Positions 10,186 to 17,714 are shown, counted from the stretch's first letter. The stretch is DNA of 40,786 bases from an uncultured Verrucomicrobiota bacterium (GCA_903828255.1 CAIKLQ010000671.1:1-40786), one strand, 5' to 3'. The notes: generated from the sequence alone by a model not told the origin. Program-made: numbers and translations.

Positions 10186-10621
10186 TTGGTTCGTTTTCGG
10201 GGCTACTTTAACAGCGGTCTTTAGCGGATATCGGCCGTCTATACAGGGATCAACTACATCTTTAGGATATTGGTCGCGCTTCTGGAACTCCTCTCAAAGC
10301 CCGGCACAAAGCCTGCCAGGCCGTGGTGAAATCCTGGCGGCTCAGGCAGGCATCGCAAATGGCCAACGTGTGACCTAGAAGCTCCTTTACTGGCAAAGAA
10401 ACGATTGGATTCATTTCTTATCCCTGCACAATGCACCCACAAGCCAACGGAGGGCTGGATTGGTGCTGGCTTGCCGCGCTGAACGCGTCATCGAGTGCGA
10501 GGCGGCAAGGGAACCCGCCGTGAAACTATGGTGGCCAGGCATAGCTCTGCACCTTGGGCCGTGGCGCCTAATTCGGTGCGAGTTCTCGTAGTAGCCGGGC
10601 TTCATGCGCTTAATGCTGCTG
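10186..10621. other. 436-bp intergenic gap after glf
   Basis: No full-length gene fits here. The stretch contains one 50-codon minus-strand frame (listed separately) that resembles the start of the TPR module used by neighbouring genes. A further 100-codon frame (10411-10713) mostly overlaps the end of glf in another frame and looks spurious. The interval may be what remains of a gene lost between glf and the WbdD-like fusion. I see no terminator with a U-tract and no recognisable promoter. Confidence 0.5.
10262..10414 (-). pseudogene. Possible remnant of a TPR-module gene (50 codons)
   Basis: An ATG at 10414 opens a 50-residue frame ending in TAA. It begins MNP, like the TPR-methyltransferase gene upstream, and continues LLGHTLAICDACLSRQDF, which resembles the first TPR helix of the two TPR-fused enzymes (a leucine pair, a DA or NA pair, then a D-W/F turn and an alanine-rich helix). 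It stops at about one TPR repeat. A purine-rich stretch (AGGGATAAGAA) precedes the ATG. It could be a decayed copy of a TPR-enzyme gene, a short real peptide, or chance. The similarity was judged by eye only. Confidence 0.3.
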
Positions 10622-11899
10622 TCAGTTAACCAAAGTGGTGCCATGGCATGCTTTCCGATGGAGTCCATTTTCTTCGGAGTTTCGGCTTGTAATGCGGCGA
10701 GTCCATTGTGCATAAGCTCGTATGCATTTCAAGCCAGATCTGTATCTGGAAATCAGTTTGTCCGCTTCGGCAATGGCCATGCCGGTTACTTGATCCATAT
10801 TAAGATATTGGTATGTCGCAAGGCGGCCGATAAAGCTAGCGGCCGGTTCGGTGGCGGCAAGTGCGGAATAGCGGAGGTAAGAGGTGCGCGCTTCCGGGGC
10901 CGGGATGGGGTAAAACGGCTCGTCGCCGAGTTTCCAATCTTTTGGAAACTCGCGGACGATGGTGGTTGCGCCGACCTGCTGGCCGGTCGCATGTTTGATT
11001 TCAACGATGCGCGTGAATGGCACTTCGGGGCCAGGGTAGTTCACCTGCATCGCGGGTTGCCAGAATCCGCGTTTGCCTGATATCGGCTCTCTCGCCCGCA
11101 GTTCTCTGGCAGAGAAGGATTCCGGCTCGAAGCGCAGCGAGCGGTAGGGCAAGTCACCGAAGCGCCGACCATAGAATTCATCGACCGCTCCCGTGAAGAT
11201 GAGGTGTTTGTGTTTCCATCGGGCGCGAGCTTCCGTGGATTCCACGCCCAGATGTAGTTCGACGCCTGGCGAGGCGTTGAGCATCGTTTCAAAAAGGGCG
11301 GTGTAGCCATGCTTCGGCAATGCTTGGAACGATTCCGCTAGATAACGGTCGTCGCGGTTGGTGCGCACGGGGATGCGCCCGCAAACGGACGCGTCAAGTT
11401 CGCATGGGTGGCGCTGCCATTGCTTGAGCGTATAGCCCTCGTAAAACAGTTCGTAGAGTTCCCTCCCGATTTGGGAAACGATCACTTGCTCGGAGTTTTT
11501 CGGGTTTTGGATGGGAATTCGGTTTTGCTTCAGCCAGCCCCTGAATTCTTCGCTGCCCGCTGGCCGCCCAAGGTATTCCTCGAAGGTGTTCAGATTGATC
11601 GGAAAACTCCAGTACCGCCCGCGGACGTGGCTCTTGATGGTGTAACTCACTGCGTGCCAGTCGGTGAAAGCGGATAGGTAAGCGACGATCCGCGGCGAGT
11701 TGGAGCGGAAGTAATGCGGACCGTAGTGATGGACGAGAACTCCCGCTTGGTCAATGCCGTCATACGCATTCCCTCCGAGGTGCTTGCGGCGATCAACGAC
11801 CGCGCATTTCCAACCCGCGGCGGAGAGTCGCTCGGCGATCACAAGTCCGGAAAAACCGGCGCCAATGATCAGAAAGTCAGTGGATCTGTCAGGCTTCAC
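10622..11899 (-). CDS. glf: UDP-galactopyranose mutase
   Basis: This flavoenzyme interconverts UDP-galactopyranose and UDP-galactofuranose in the cytoplasm, supplying galactofuranose for surface glycans. The 425-residue product starts with GTG. It has the FAD-binding GAGFSGLVIAERL near residue 13, followed by the conserved GGNAYD and HHYGPHYFRSN segments. Also present are YTLKQW, the IPVRTNRDDRY segment with conserved arginines, and the C-terminal YQYLNMDQVTGMA motif. The family is usually about 370-400 residues. The last 30 or so residues here (rich in Arg, Ser and Thr) extend past the conserved core and look unconserved. It starts 48 bp after the TPR-glycosyltransferase gene. Its presence implies that the glycan made by this island contains galactofuranose, provided a galactofuranosyltransferase is among the nearby modules. 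Confidence 0.95.
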   Translation of the reverse strand: MKPDRSTDFLIIGAGFSGLVIAERLSAAGWKCAVVDRRKHLGGNAYDGIDQAGVLVHHYGPHYFRSNSPRIVAYLSAFTDWHAVSYTIKSHVRGRYWSFPINLNTFEEYLGRPAGSEEFRGWLKQNRIPIQNPKNSEQVIVSQIGRELYELFYEGYTLKQWQRHPCELDASVCGRIPVRTNRDDRYLAESFQALPKHGYTALFETMLNASPGVELHLGVESTEARARWKHKHLIFTGAVDEFYGRRFGDLPYRSLRFEPESFSARELRAREPISGKRGFWQPAMQVNYPGPEVPFTRIVEIKHATGQQVGATTIVREFPKDWKLGDEPFYPIPAPEARTSYLRYSALAATEPAASFIGRLATYQYLNMDQVTGMAIAEADKLISRYRSGLKCIRAYAQWTRRITSRNSEENGLHRKACHGTTLVN

Positions 11900-11947
11900 G
11901 ATGCGCTTAAATTAGTGATAGTGCGGCCGCGCTTCCAGTATCAGTGC

Positions 11948-13315
11948 TCACTGCAACAGGATGCTTTCCGACAACATGTTTTCAAATCTTTGTCTTTGTT
12001 GTACTTCTGGTGCAACATGATGGAATCCCATGCCCATTTTAAGTTCATCCCTGTCTATTCTATCTCCCACTACCTTGTTTCGGCTTATTACATAATTCAT
12101 GTTTATGTACTTGTAATGTCTTAATTCAAGCAAAGAGGATTCAGACTCCTTGTAGCCATTACCGCACAATTCAGGAGCTGTGCAATGCTGTCCAACATCC
12201 CAACCTATTTTTATCTTGGGGCAAAACACTATCTTTTTATCCCACCGGGGCTCCTTATATGCCCTCTTAATGTCATAAATGTCGGACTGGAAATCAAACG
12301 CATCAGATAACATATGATAGCCAGTGGTCAAAGGAACTGTAATGCCATTTGCCAAACACTCTATTAATATTGATCTTGGATCTCTTGGGAAAATTAATTC
12401 ATCTGTGTCAGATGCAATAACGAAGTCCGCATCGGATTGTGCTGCAAAGCGAGCTTTTATTTCACTAAGTTGTATATTACTAAATTTGGATTGCTCAGTA
12501 AAGTGAACAGGTATGACCCTAACTTTGTCTCCGTAGGACTTGCATACTTCCACCATGTTATCGGTTGATTCATGATCCAAAACATGAATATACCTAGCTA
12601 TTGGAAGATAATGCTCAATAAAATACTTGACCATCTTCTCCTCATTATGGGCTACCGTATAAACATCTATAGTCAGTTGAGAGGGATTTGTTTTTGACAC
12701 TCCGCTGATGATTCGCAGTGCATCCGCTGCGATCGCATTTGAGGGTTCCACGGCAATGACACGTTTGAAGCACCAGTGAGCGGAGGCCAGATCGCGCAGT
12801 TCATACAGGCACTTCCCGAGGTGCAAAAGGAGATTCAAATCGTTCGGATTGCCTCTCACTGCGGCGCAGTAGTGCTGGGCGGCCACGGCATAGCGTTTCG
12901 CGGCAAAGTCGAAACCACCGAGCAGTTGCTGCGCGGCGAGGTGGTCGGGGCGCAAATTCACCGCCTGCTGCAGGGCTGCTTTGGCGGCGTCCTCCTGCTG
13001 GAGCGCAATATGGACCATGGCCAGTTGGGTGTGCAGATCCGGATTATCGGGGCTTTGCTTGGTGGCGATGGTAAACGAGGCGCAGGCGGCCGGATACTCC
13101 TGCAACTGGTATTGCAGGCTGCCAAGCGCGGCGCGAATCTGTGTTTGGTTCGGCGCGAGTTCCACAGCCAGGGAGAGAGCATCCCGCGCCGCCGTCCAGT
13201 CTTCCCGCGCAAAGTGGACATCGGCAGAGGTGAGGATGGAATCCAGCAACGCCCCTGTGTCTGCGGGTGGCTTAGGCACAGCGGAAGTCGAGGGGGCAGG
13301 CTGAGGGGTATTCAT
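11948..13315 (-). CDS. TPR domain fused to GT2-like glycosyltransferase
   Basis: The chosen start is the ATG at 13315, whose ATGA overlaps the upstream stop and gives an N-terminus (MNTPQP) matching the upstream paralogue; two in-frame starts lie just upstream. Residues 1-205 are TPRs (ALGSLQYQLQEYPAA, then NPDLHTQLAM). Residues 212-455 form a GT2-type domain of the Glyco_tranf_2_4 kind, with VYTVAHNEEKMV, LDHESTDN and the metal-binding DTDE. It probably transfers a sugar from a nucleotide donor; donor and acceptor are unknown. The two halves differ strongly in composition: I count 33% GC in 12061-12120 and 30% in 12361-12420, but 67% in 12961-13020. The break falls near 12710, at the domain boundary. 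A recent fusion of a foreign catalytic domain to a resident TPR module is the simplest reading. Confidence 0.88.
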   Translation of the reverse strand: MNTPQPAPSTSAVPKPPADTGALLDSILTSADVHFAREDWTAARDALSLAVELAPNQTQIRAALGSLQYQLQEYPAACASFTIATKQSPDNPDLHTQLAMVHIALQQEDAAKAALQQAVNLRPDHLAAQQLLGGFDFAAKRYAVAAQHYCAAVRGNPNDLNLLLHLGKCLYELRDLASAHWCFKRVIAVEPSNAIAADALRIISGVSKTNPSQLTIDVYTVAHNEEKMVKYFIEHYLPIARYIHVLDHESTDNMVEVCKSYGDKVRVIPVHFTEQSKFSNIQLSEIKARFAAQSDADFVIASDTDELIFPRDPRSILIECLANGITVPLTTGYHMLSDAFDFQSDIYDIKRAYKEPRWDKKIVFCPKIKIGWDVGQHCTAPELCGNGYKESESSLLELRHYKYINMNYVISRNKVVGDRIDRDELKMGMGFHHVAPEVQQRQRFENMLSESILLQ

Positions 13316-14712
13316 GGGCATACTGACCAAACTATTTCGTTCAACCGCAGGAGTAAGTTCTTGCTTTGGACGAATTCATCCACCGCCTTTTTGACCCCCG
13401 GCCAGTAAGATGAATAGTCGTCACCCAACATTACGCCGCCGGGCTTGAGTAGCGGCCAGTATCCGTTGATGTCTTGGGCGACGCTTTCATACTCATGCGA
13501 TGCATCTATGTAAATTATATGGGCGCAGAGTTTATAGTACTTGAAGACTTCAACTGCGGCCATGCTGGATAAAGGAAAAGGAGCGATTACATCGGCGTGC
13601 CCCAGACACTTAACATTCTTGGTGAAAGTCTCGAATACCCGGGGATACCCATGGGCGAGACTCAGCGATCCGCCCCGCGTCGGATCATCGATCCCCCACG
13701 TCCAGAATTCCGGCGCCCCTAACCAAGTATCCACGGCAACTATTGTACACTTTTGCCCGATTTGCTTGCATAGCTTCGCCATGGTTGTTGCCGACAGCCC
13801 TTTCCAAGACCCGACTTCGAAGATTATCAAGTTTTCCACCCGTAATGCTCGTACGGCCTCCAGGAACACAGCCGAGAACTGAGGGTGCATCCAACCCTGC
13901 AAATCGGGCGTGTACGAGTCGGTGTTGAGGTTCGAATAAGCACTTGATAAAAGCCGCGTGATAAACTCATTTCCAGAAAGATGAGACTTCTGCGGAGGAA
14001 GGGCGCTGGGCGGAGTGTGCTTGCCGCCTGTGCCTGCTTCAGCAGAAGTCGGGTCCGTGTTTGCAGACTGCTGAGCTCTGGCGACAGGCACCGGACCTCC
14101 CAACACGACGAGCAGGTTGTCGCGGGCGATTTCATTGCCGGGGTCCAGCGTCAGCAGTTGTCTCAGGGTGGCTTCGGCGCCTTCCCGCTCCCCCATCTCA
14201 AAGAAGCATTTGGCCAGTGAAAGGAGGACGCCGACCTGATCTGGATGCTGATTGATGAGCCCTCCATAAATCAGTCCCGCCTCCTGATAACGTCCGCGAT
14301 CCCGTTTGCTGTCAGCCAGCAGCTTGAGCGCGGTGGGGTCGTTGGGGCGCAGTGCCAGCGCTCGGCCCAAGGCAGCTTCGGCGGCTTCGGCTCGATTTTG
14401 CTTGAGGTAGGTCATCGCCAGTTGCGTTTGGAGGTCCGGGTTATTCGGACTTTGAGCGGTGGCAACAATGAAGGAACCGCCGGCGGCCCCATAATCCTCC
14501 AACTGGTATTGGAGACTGCCGAGCGCGGCGCGAATCTGTGGTTGTTCCGGAGCCAACTGCACCGCGAGACTGAGAAAATCGCGCGCGGCGGCCCAGTCCT
14601 CCTTTGCGTAGTGGGCATTAGCGTACCCAAGGGTGGCGTCCAGTAGTGCCGTCGAGTTGGCGGTTGGCTTGGGCGCACCGGAAGTAAAGGAGGAAGGCTG
14701 AGGGGGGTTCAT
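13312..14712 (-). CDS. TPR domain fused to class I SAM methyltransferase
   Basis: I choose the ATG at 14712 (MNPPQPSS), which aligns with the start of the next gene; an in-frame start at 14760 adds 16 poorly conserved residues. Residues 1-215 are TPRs closely related to those of the following gene (ALGSLQYQLEDYGAAG, NPDLQTQLAM). A low-complexity linker follows. Residues 255-466 are a methyltransferase of the Methyltransf_24 or TylF-like type: EVGSWKGLSA (SAM loop), VDTWLG, IDASHEYESV and LLKPGGVMLGDD. It probably O-methylates a sugar or a glycoprotein. The stop overlaps the start of the TPR-glycosyltransferase (ATGA), so the two are likely translated together. No clear Shine-Dalgarno sequence is visible. 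Confidence 0.88.
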   Translation of the reverse strand: MNPPQPSSFTSGAPKPTANSTALLDATLGYANAHYAKEDWAAARDFLSLAVQLAPEQPQIRAALGSLQYQLEDYGAAGGSFIVATAQSPNNPDLQTQLAMTYLKQNRAEAAEAALGRALALRPNDPTALKLLADSKRDRGRYQEAGLIYGGLINQHPDQVGVLLSLAKCFFEMGEREGAEATLRQLLTLDPGNEIARDNLLVVLGGPVPVARAQQSANTDPTSAEAGTGGKHTPPSALPPQKSHLSGNEFITRLLSSAYSNLNTDSYTPDLQGWMHPQFSAVFLEAVRALRVENLIIFEVGSWKGLSATTMAKLCKQIGQKCTIVAVDTWLGAPEFWTWGIDDPTRGGSLSLAHGYPRVFETFTKNVKCLGHADVIAPFPLSSMAAVEVFKYYKLCAHIIYIDASHEYESVAQDINGYWPLLKPGGVMLGDDYSSYWPGVKKAVDEFVQSKNLLLRLNEIVWSVCP

Positions 14713-15210
14713 GCTAAATGCCACAGTTGAATTGCCACAAAAAGGCCCAAGAGGTTCCAAACCCGGGCCGAAATAAAACTAGCGTCTTGCTCTCCACGCA
14801 CCCGTCGGGTGGAACCATTCGGCACCGCGCACAGCGGGTTCGACCCAGTCGCGCTGCTCATTCTGGGCCTTTGGGTGGCGGTTGGAATTACGTTTTCCAA
14901 GAGGGTTCTTTCAATACCTCGCCCGCTGAGGGTAGCTGGCCTCTGGATGCGGGTTTTGGGCGAAAGTCTTGTAGGCCGCGGGACCCCACACGGGCTCCCC
15001 TCCGCAGTGCGGCGATGGCGGTCGGGCTTTGGGTTGGGTGTTAAGAGAGCGGCAGAGTTCTGAAGATGGTGGGTGACGGAATTACGGGCGCGATGCCCAA
15101 TCCAGCACGCGGGCTGCGAGCGCTCCCCATTCCGGTTTCGGGCTTCGCATTCAAACGCGCTCTCACGGAGAGGGAAACGGTTGTTTTTGGCATCCATGCA
15201 CTGGGAGGGG
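14713..15210. other. 498-bp intergenic gap before the TPR-enzyme genes
   Basis: No gene is supported. A 194-codon minus-strand frame (14709-15293) is rich in Arg, Pro and Ser, has no recognisable domain and overlaps the upstream TPR gene out of frame. Short inverted repeats are visible, such as CACCC-GTC-GGGTG near 14799-14811, and the texture resembles dispersed non-coding repeats. A TGGCA-containing stretch near 14719-14735 looks like sigma-54 at first sight, but its -12 dinucleotide is GT instead of GC. A promoter for the downstream glycan genes could lie here but is not evident. Confidence 0.5.
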
Positions 15211-15999
15211 TTAAAATGGAGTCGGCGCGAGCGGCCCACGGGCGGTCTGGCCGGCACGCTGAAGATAGTCCATCGCGGTTTCACTATCGCCAAGATAAGA
15301 GTGGCACAGGGCCAAGGAAAGCAAGTTCTCGTAGTGGTCGGGCTTCACTGCGATTAACTCCTGGTAAAAACGGGCGGCGTCCTCGTAACGACCAGTATCC
15401 CGGTTGAGGTCGGCCAGCAGTTGGAGGGCGGGGGCGCTCTCCGGATCCAAAGCCAGCGCCCGCTCGAGGTAGCCTTCGAAGCTCGGAACGTCATCGAGGC
15501 GCAGACAGGTGTGGGCCAACCGCACTTGCAAGCTGGCGTCCCGGGGGTCATAGGCGGCGGCATAGCCGTAGGCGCGGCCCGCCGCGTCGTATTCGGCCAG
15601 GGAAAAATGCAAGTGGCCCAAACGTTGCCACGTCCGGGCAGGCTGCGGGTCGGGGAACTGGACCAGCTCCAGGAAGGCGATGGCGGTGGCATAGTGCGTG
15701 GCCGCAAAATGGGCCTGCGCCGCAGTCACCAGATTGGCCAAGAGGCCGGTCGGACCGGGCACGGTGGCGAGCGGGCGGCGCGCCAACGGCTGGAGGCCGA
15801 ATTCGCCCGGAAACACCGACGCGGCGCCGGCGGGGATGGGCAGGAAACCGGCGTGGGCCCAGTGGCGGGTGGCAGGCTTGGAACGCGAGCCGGGGCCCGG
15901 GCGGGCGGGGCAACCAGGGCGGGTCCCGCGGCGCGGACTCACGGGGCTGGGCCGGTCACGCCAGCCTCGCAAATCATCGTTGGCATCTAAGTTACGCAC
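15211..15999 (-). CDS. Stand-alone TPR protein next to flagellin
   Basis: The GTG at 15999 is chosen because a perfect GGAGG lies 6 nt upstream; the longer frame back to 16188 would overlap fliC. The 262-residue product has an Arg/Pro/Gly-rich N-terminal 70 residues. TPR repeats follow from about residue 85 to 245 (LGHLHFSLAEYDAAGRAYGYA, LQLLADLNRDTGRYEDAARFY, LSLALCHSYLGDSETAMDYL). No catalytic domain follows. The repeats resemble those of the two TPR-enzyme fusions downstream, including the DRGRY/DTGRY turn. It lies 82 bp after the flagellin stop. It may be an adaptor that brings glycan enzymes to flagellin or to each other, which is inference from position. It could instead be a fusion that lost its enzyme half. 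Confidence 0.8.
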   Translation of the reverse strand: MRNLDANDDLRGWRDRPSPVSPRRGTRPGCPARPGPGSRSKPATRHWAHAGFLPIPAGAASVFPGEFGLQPLARRPLATVPGPTGLLANLVTAAQAHFAATHYATAIAFLELVQFPDPQPARTWQRLGHLHFSLAEYDAAGRAYGYAAAYDPRDASLQVRLAHTCLRLDDVPSFEGYLERALALDPESAPALQLLADLNRDTGRYEDAARFYQELIAVKPDHYENLLSLALCHSYLGDSETAMDYLQRAGQTARGPLAPTPF

Positions 16000-16005
16000 T
16001 TTGAA

Positions 16006-16010
16006 CCTCC
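16006..16010 (-). promoter_or_regulatory. Strong Shine-Dalgarno deciding a GTG start
   Basis: Read on the minus strand, GGAGG is followed by a 6-nt spacer and GTG at 15999. This fixes the start of the stand-alone TPR protein and excludes the longer frame that overlaps fliC. Confidence 0.8.
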
Positions 16011-16037
16011 ACTTTCGTTGTCGGTTGCGGTGGCCCC

Positions 16038-16064
16038 ACCCTCCGCAGCGCGGCTGCGGAGGGT
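16038..16064 (-). repeat. GC-rich hairpin downstream of fliC
   Basis: A perfect inverted repeat (CCCTCCGCAG and CTGCGGAGGG, with one extra A-T pair outside and a 5-nt loop) starts about 18 nt after the flagellin stop. No U-tract follows on the minus strand, so it is not a classic intrinsic terminator. It may stabilise the flagellin mRNA 3' end or weaken read-through into the glycan genes. Confidence 0.6.
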
Positions 16065-16081
16065 CGGCCGGGGGGTTGGCA

Positions 16082-16888
16082 TTATTGCAGCAGTCGGAGC
16101 ACGCTTTGGGGCAACTGGTTCGCCTGCGCCAGCATGGCGGTGGCCGATTGGACCATGATGTTGGCCTTGGCGTACTCGGTGGATTCATCCGCGATATCCA
16201 CGTCTTGGATGTGCGAACTGGCCGCAGTGAGGTTTTCCTTGCTGATGGTAAGCTGTTCCGAACTGTAGTTCAGCCGGGAGGTGTAGGCGCCGATGGTGGC
16301 CCGGTCGGACCCGACCATGGCCAAGGCGGTCTTCACGTCCACCAGGCTGGCTTGCGCGTTAACCACGGTGCTGATGCTCTTGGTGGCGGGATCGCTGATC
16401 GTCGAGTACGGCGGCAGGGCCAAGTCTATTCCGGTCATGGTGAAGCTTCCGCCTTCGGAATCAATCGTCACCGAGAGCGGCGCGGAGGAGAACAGGCTGA
16501 CGCCGTTGAACTCCTTGTCCACGTTGGTCGCAATGTAGTTCTGCAGTTCCGTGAACTCCTTGTTGTAGAGTAGCCGGTCGGCGTCGGCCTTGGTGGCGTC
16601 CTGGGCCAGAATGCAGAGTTCGCTCATGCGGTCCAGGGCTTTGCCGACCTTCTTGAGGTAGCCGTCCTGGGTTTGCACGAAGGAGGTGGCGTTGGCGACA
16701 TTGGACTTGGCGCCGTTGATGCGATGGACCTGGGCATCCATCTTGGTGCCGACGGCCATGCCTGCGGCGTCGTCCGGCTGCAACCGGGAGCCGGAACTGA
16801 TCCGGGCGAGGGATCGGGCGAGGCGGGCCTGATTGGTGGTGAGGTTGTCGCTGCTGGATAGCGCTGCGAGGTTGTTATTGATGACCAT
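16082..16888 (-). CDS. fliC: Flagellin (minimal, 268 aa)
   Basis: This is the filament subunit, exported through the flagellar type III system and polymerised at the tip. The N-terminal D0/D1 region (INNNLAALSSSDNL, RISSGSRLQPDDAAGMAVG) and the C-terminal region ending QANQLPQSVLRLLQ are intact. Only about 60 residues lie between them, so the outer D2/D3 domains are absent; enterobacterial flagellin is about 500 residues. The middle (SVTIDSEGGSFTMTG, STISDPATKSIST) is rich in Ser and Thr and could carry O-glycans, an inference supported by the glycan genes that follow. Cys92 (MSELCILAQ) replaces the residue that is usually alanine; flagellins rarely contain cysteine. The gene starts 21 nt after csrA. 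Confidence 0.97.
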   Translation of the reverse strand: MVINNNLAALSSSDNLTTNQARLARSLARISSGSRLQPDDAAGMAVGTKMDAQVHRINGAKSNVANATSFVQTQDGYLKKVGKALDRMSELCILAQDATKADADRLLYNKEFTELQNYIATNVDKEFNGVSLFSSAPLSVTIDSEGGSFTMTGIDLALPPYSTISDPATKSISTVVNAQASLVDVKTALAMVGSDRATIGAYTSRLNYSSEQLTISKENLTAASSHIQDVDIADESTEYAKANIMVQSATAMLAQANQLPQSVLRLLQ

Positions 16889-16909
16889 ATAAGTCGCTTT
16901 CTCTTTGTA

Positions 16910-17224
16910 TTACTTGGGTTGTTGCGGGGTTTGACAATCCATGTCTAAGTTAGGCTGGCGGTCCTGCCGGCGTTGGTTTTGAGAACGGGCCGGGGGCGCC
17001 GCTCCAATTTTTGTGGAAAGTTTCGGCACCTGGTCGGTGCGCTCGGTGAGGGCTTCGCGATTGCTCTTACGAATTTCCTCGTAAACTTCTTCCCGATGCA
17101 CCGGTACGTCCAAGGGGGCGGAAATGCCGAGTTTCACCACCTCGCCGTCCACGCGCACAATCTTCACCGTGATGCGACCGTCAATGACGATGCTTTCGTT
17201 GAGTTTGCGAGAGAGAATGAGCAT
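16910..17224 (-). CDS. csrA: Carbon storage regulator CsrA with C-terminal extension
   Basis: CsrA binds GGA motifs in mRNA leaders and usually represses translation; flagellin mRNA is a classic target. The core (MLILSRKLNESIVI, VKLGISAPLDVPVHREEVYEEI) is intact, including the VPVHREEV RNA-binding segment. The product is 104 residues, whereas CsrA is usually 60-75, and residues from about 65 on are polar, basic and Gln-rich with no known domain. The gene sits between fliW and fliC, the usual arrangement of the FliW-CsrA-flagellin switch. In that switch, free FliW sequesters CsrA once flagellin is exported. Confidence 0.96.
   Translation of the reverse strand: MLILSRKLNESIVIDGRITVKIVRVDGEVVKLGISAPLDVPVHREEVYEEIRKSNREALTERTDQVPKLSTKIGAAPPARSQNQRRQDRQPNLDMDCQTPQQPK
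16933..16945 (-). promoter_or_regulatory. Candidate CsrA-binding hairpin ahead of fliC
   Basis: On the minus strand the sequence GACA-TGGAT-TGTC forms a 4-bp stem with GGA in its loop, the form CsrA prefers. It lies inside the last codons of csrA, about 45 nt before the fliC start. No GGA occurs closer to the fliC start codon. The stem is short, so chance cannot be excluded. Confidence 0.3.
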
Positions 17225-17241
17225 TGGATGAAAGGGGTAGG

Positions 17242-17685
17242 TCAGTTGGCCTGGACCGGCAAGGGGTGCGCGACGGAATAGTCCGGCGCATTACGCGGGA
17301 TGACCTGCTTGGCCACCAGGGTGCGGCGGTTCAGCACGATCGGCCCTTTCAAATTGATGGTGGCTTGTTGCGCCCCGCGGACCGTCACGATGCTCAAGAT
17401 CATAGTGTCTTGTGGGTCTTGCAATTCGAGGAAAGTTTCGTCTTCATCGGGGATGTCGGGCTCATAGGTCGGCAGGACCACGAAGGGCGAGACGACGAGG
17501 AAGGACATTTTCGGCTCGTTCAGCACCTTGAGCCGCAGGAAGGGCTCTTCGTCCGGATTGGCCAGCAGGATAAACTGCTTGAACTGCTCCAACCCCAAAA
17601 GGCCAAGCGGCATACGGATAACGCTTTCGGCCCGGTCAGCAGTTACGGTGGCAGGGCAGGGTTCGGTTGCTTCCATGCTATTCAT
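17242..17685 (-). CDS. fliW: Flagellar assembly factor FliW
   Basis: FliW binds flagellin and, when free, binds CsrA and relieves its repression, so that flagellin synthesis matches export. The 147-residue product has the family pattern: GLLGLEQFKQFILL near residue 27, then FLRLKVLNEPKMSFLVVSP, and the C-terminal INLKGPIVLNRRTLVAKQVI. The start is ATG at 17685 or the ATG three codons later; the first leaves very little room for a leader after the candidate promoter. It is 17 nt upstream of csrA and heads the fliW-csrA-fliC group. Confidence 0.95.
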   Translation of the reverse strand: MNSMEATEPCPATVTADRAESVIRMPLGLLGLEQFKQFILLANPDEEPFLRLKVLNEPKMSFLVVSPFVVLPTYEPDIPDEDETFLELQDPQDTMILSIVTVRGAQQATINLKGPIVLNRRTLVAKQVIPRNAPDYSVAHPLPVQAN

Positions 17686-17698
17686 CGGGAAAGCTCAA

Positions 17699-17714
17699 AG
17701 CAGAGGCAATGCCA
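17699..17714 (-). promoter_or_regulatory. Candidate sigma-54 promoter before fliW
   Basis: The minus strand reads TGGCATTGCCTCTGCT. GG and GC are exactly 10 nt apart as in the -24/-12 class, and TGGCA is perfect. The positions after TGGCA (TT for CG) and one T of the -12 box (C) deviate. The -12 box ends 14 nt before the first fliW ATG, so transcription would start nearly at the codon. Confidence 0.4.

Noticed and set aside
14709-15293. 194-codon minus-strand frame in the gap before the TPR-methyltransferase
   Set aside because: It has a low-complexity Arg/Pro/Ser composition, no domain, and overlaps both neighbours out of frame.
16038-16064. Intrinsic terminator after fliC
   Set aside because: The stem is strong, but no U-tract follows on the minus strand; kept only as a hairpin.
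16000-16188. Longer N-terminus for the stand-alone TPR protein
   Set aside because: It would overlap the flagellin C-terminus and has Pro/Arg/Cys-rich shadow composition; a perfect Shine-Dalgarno before GTG 15999 gives a better start.
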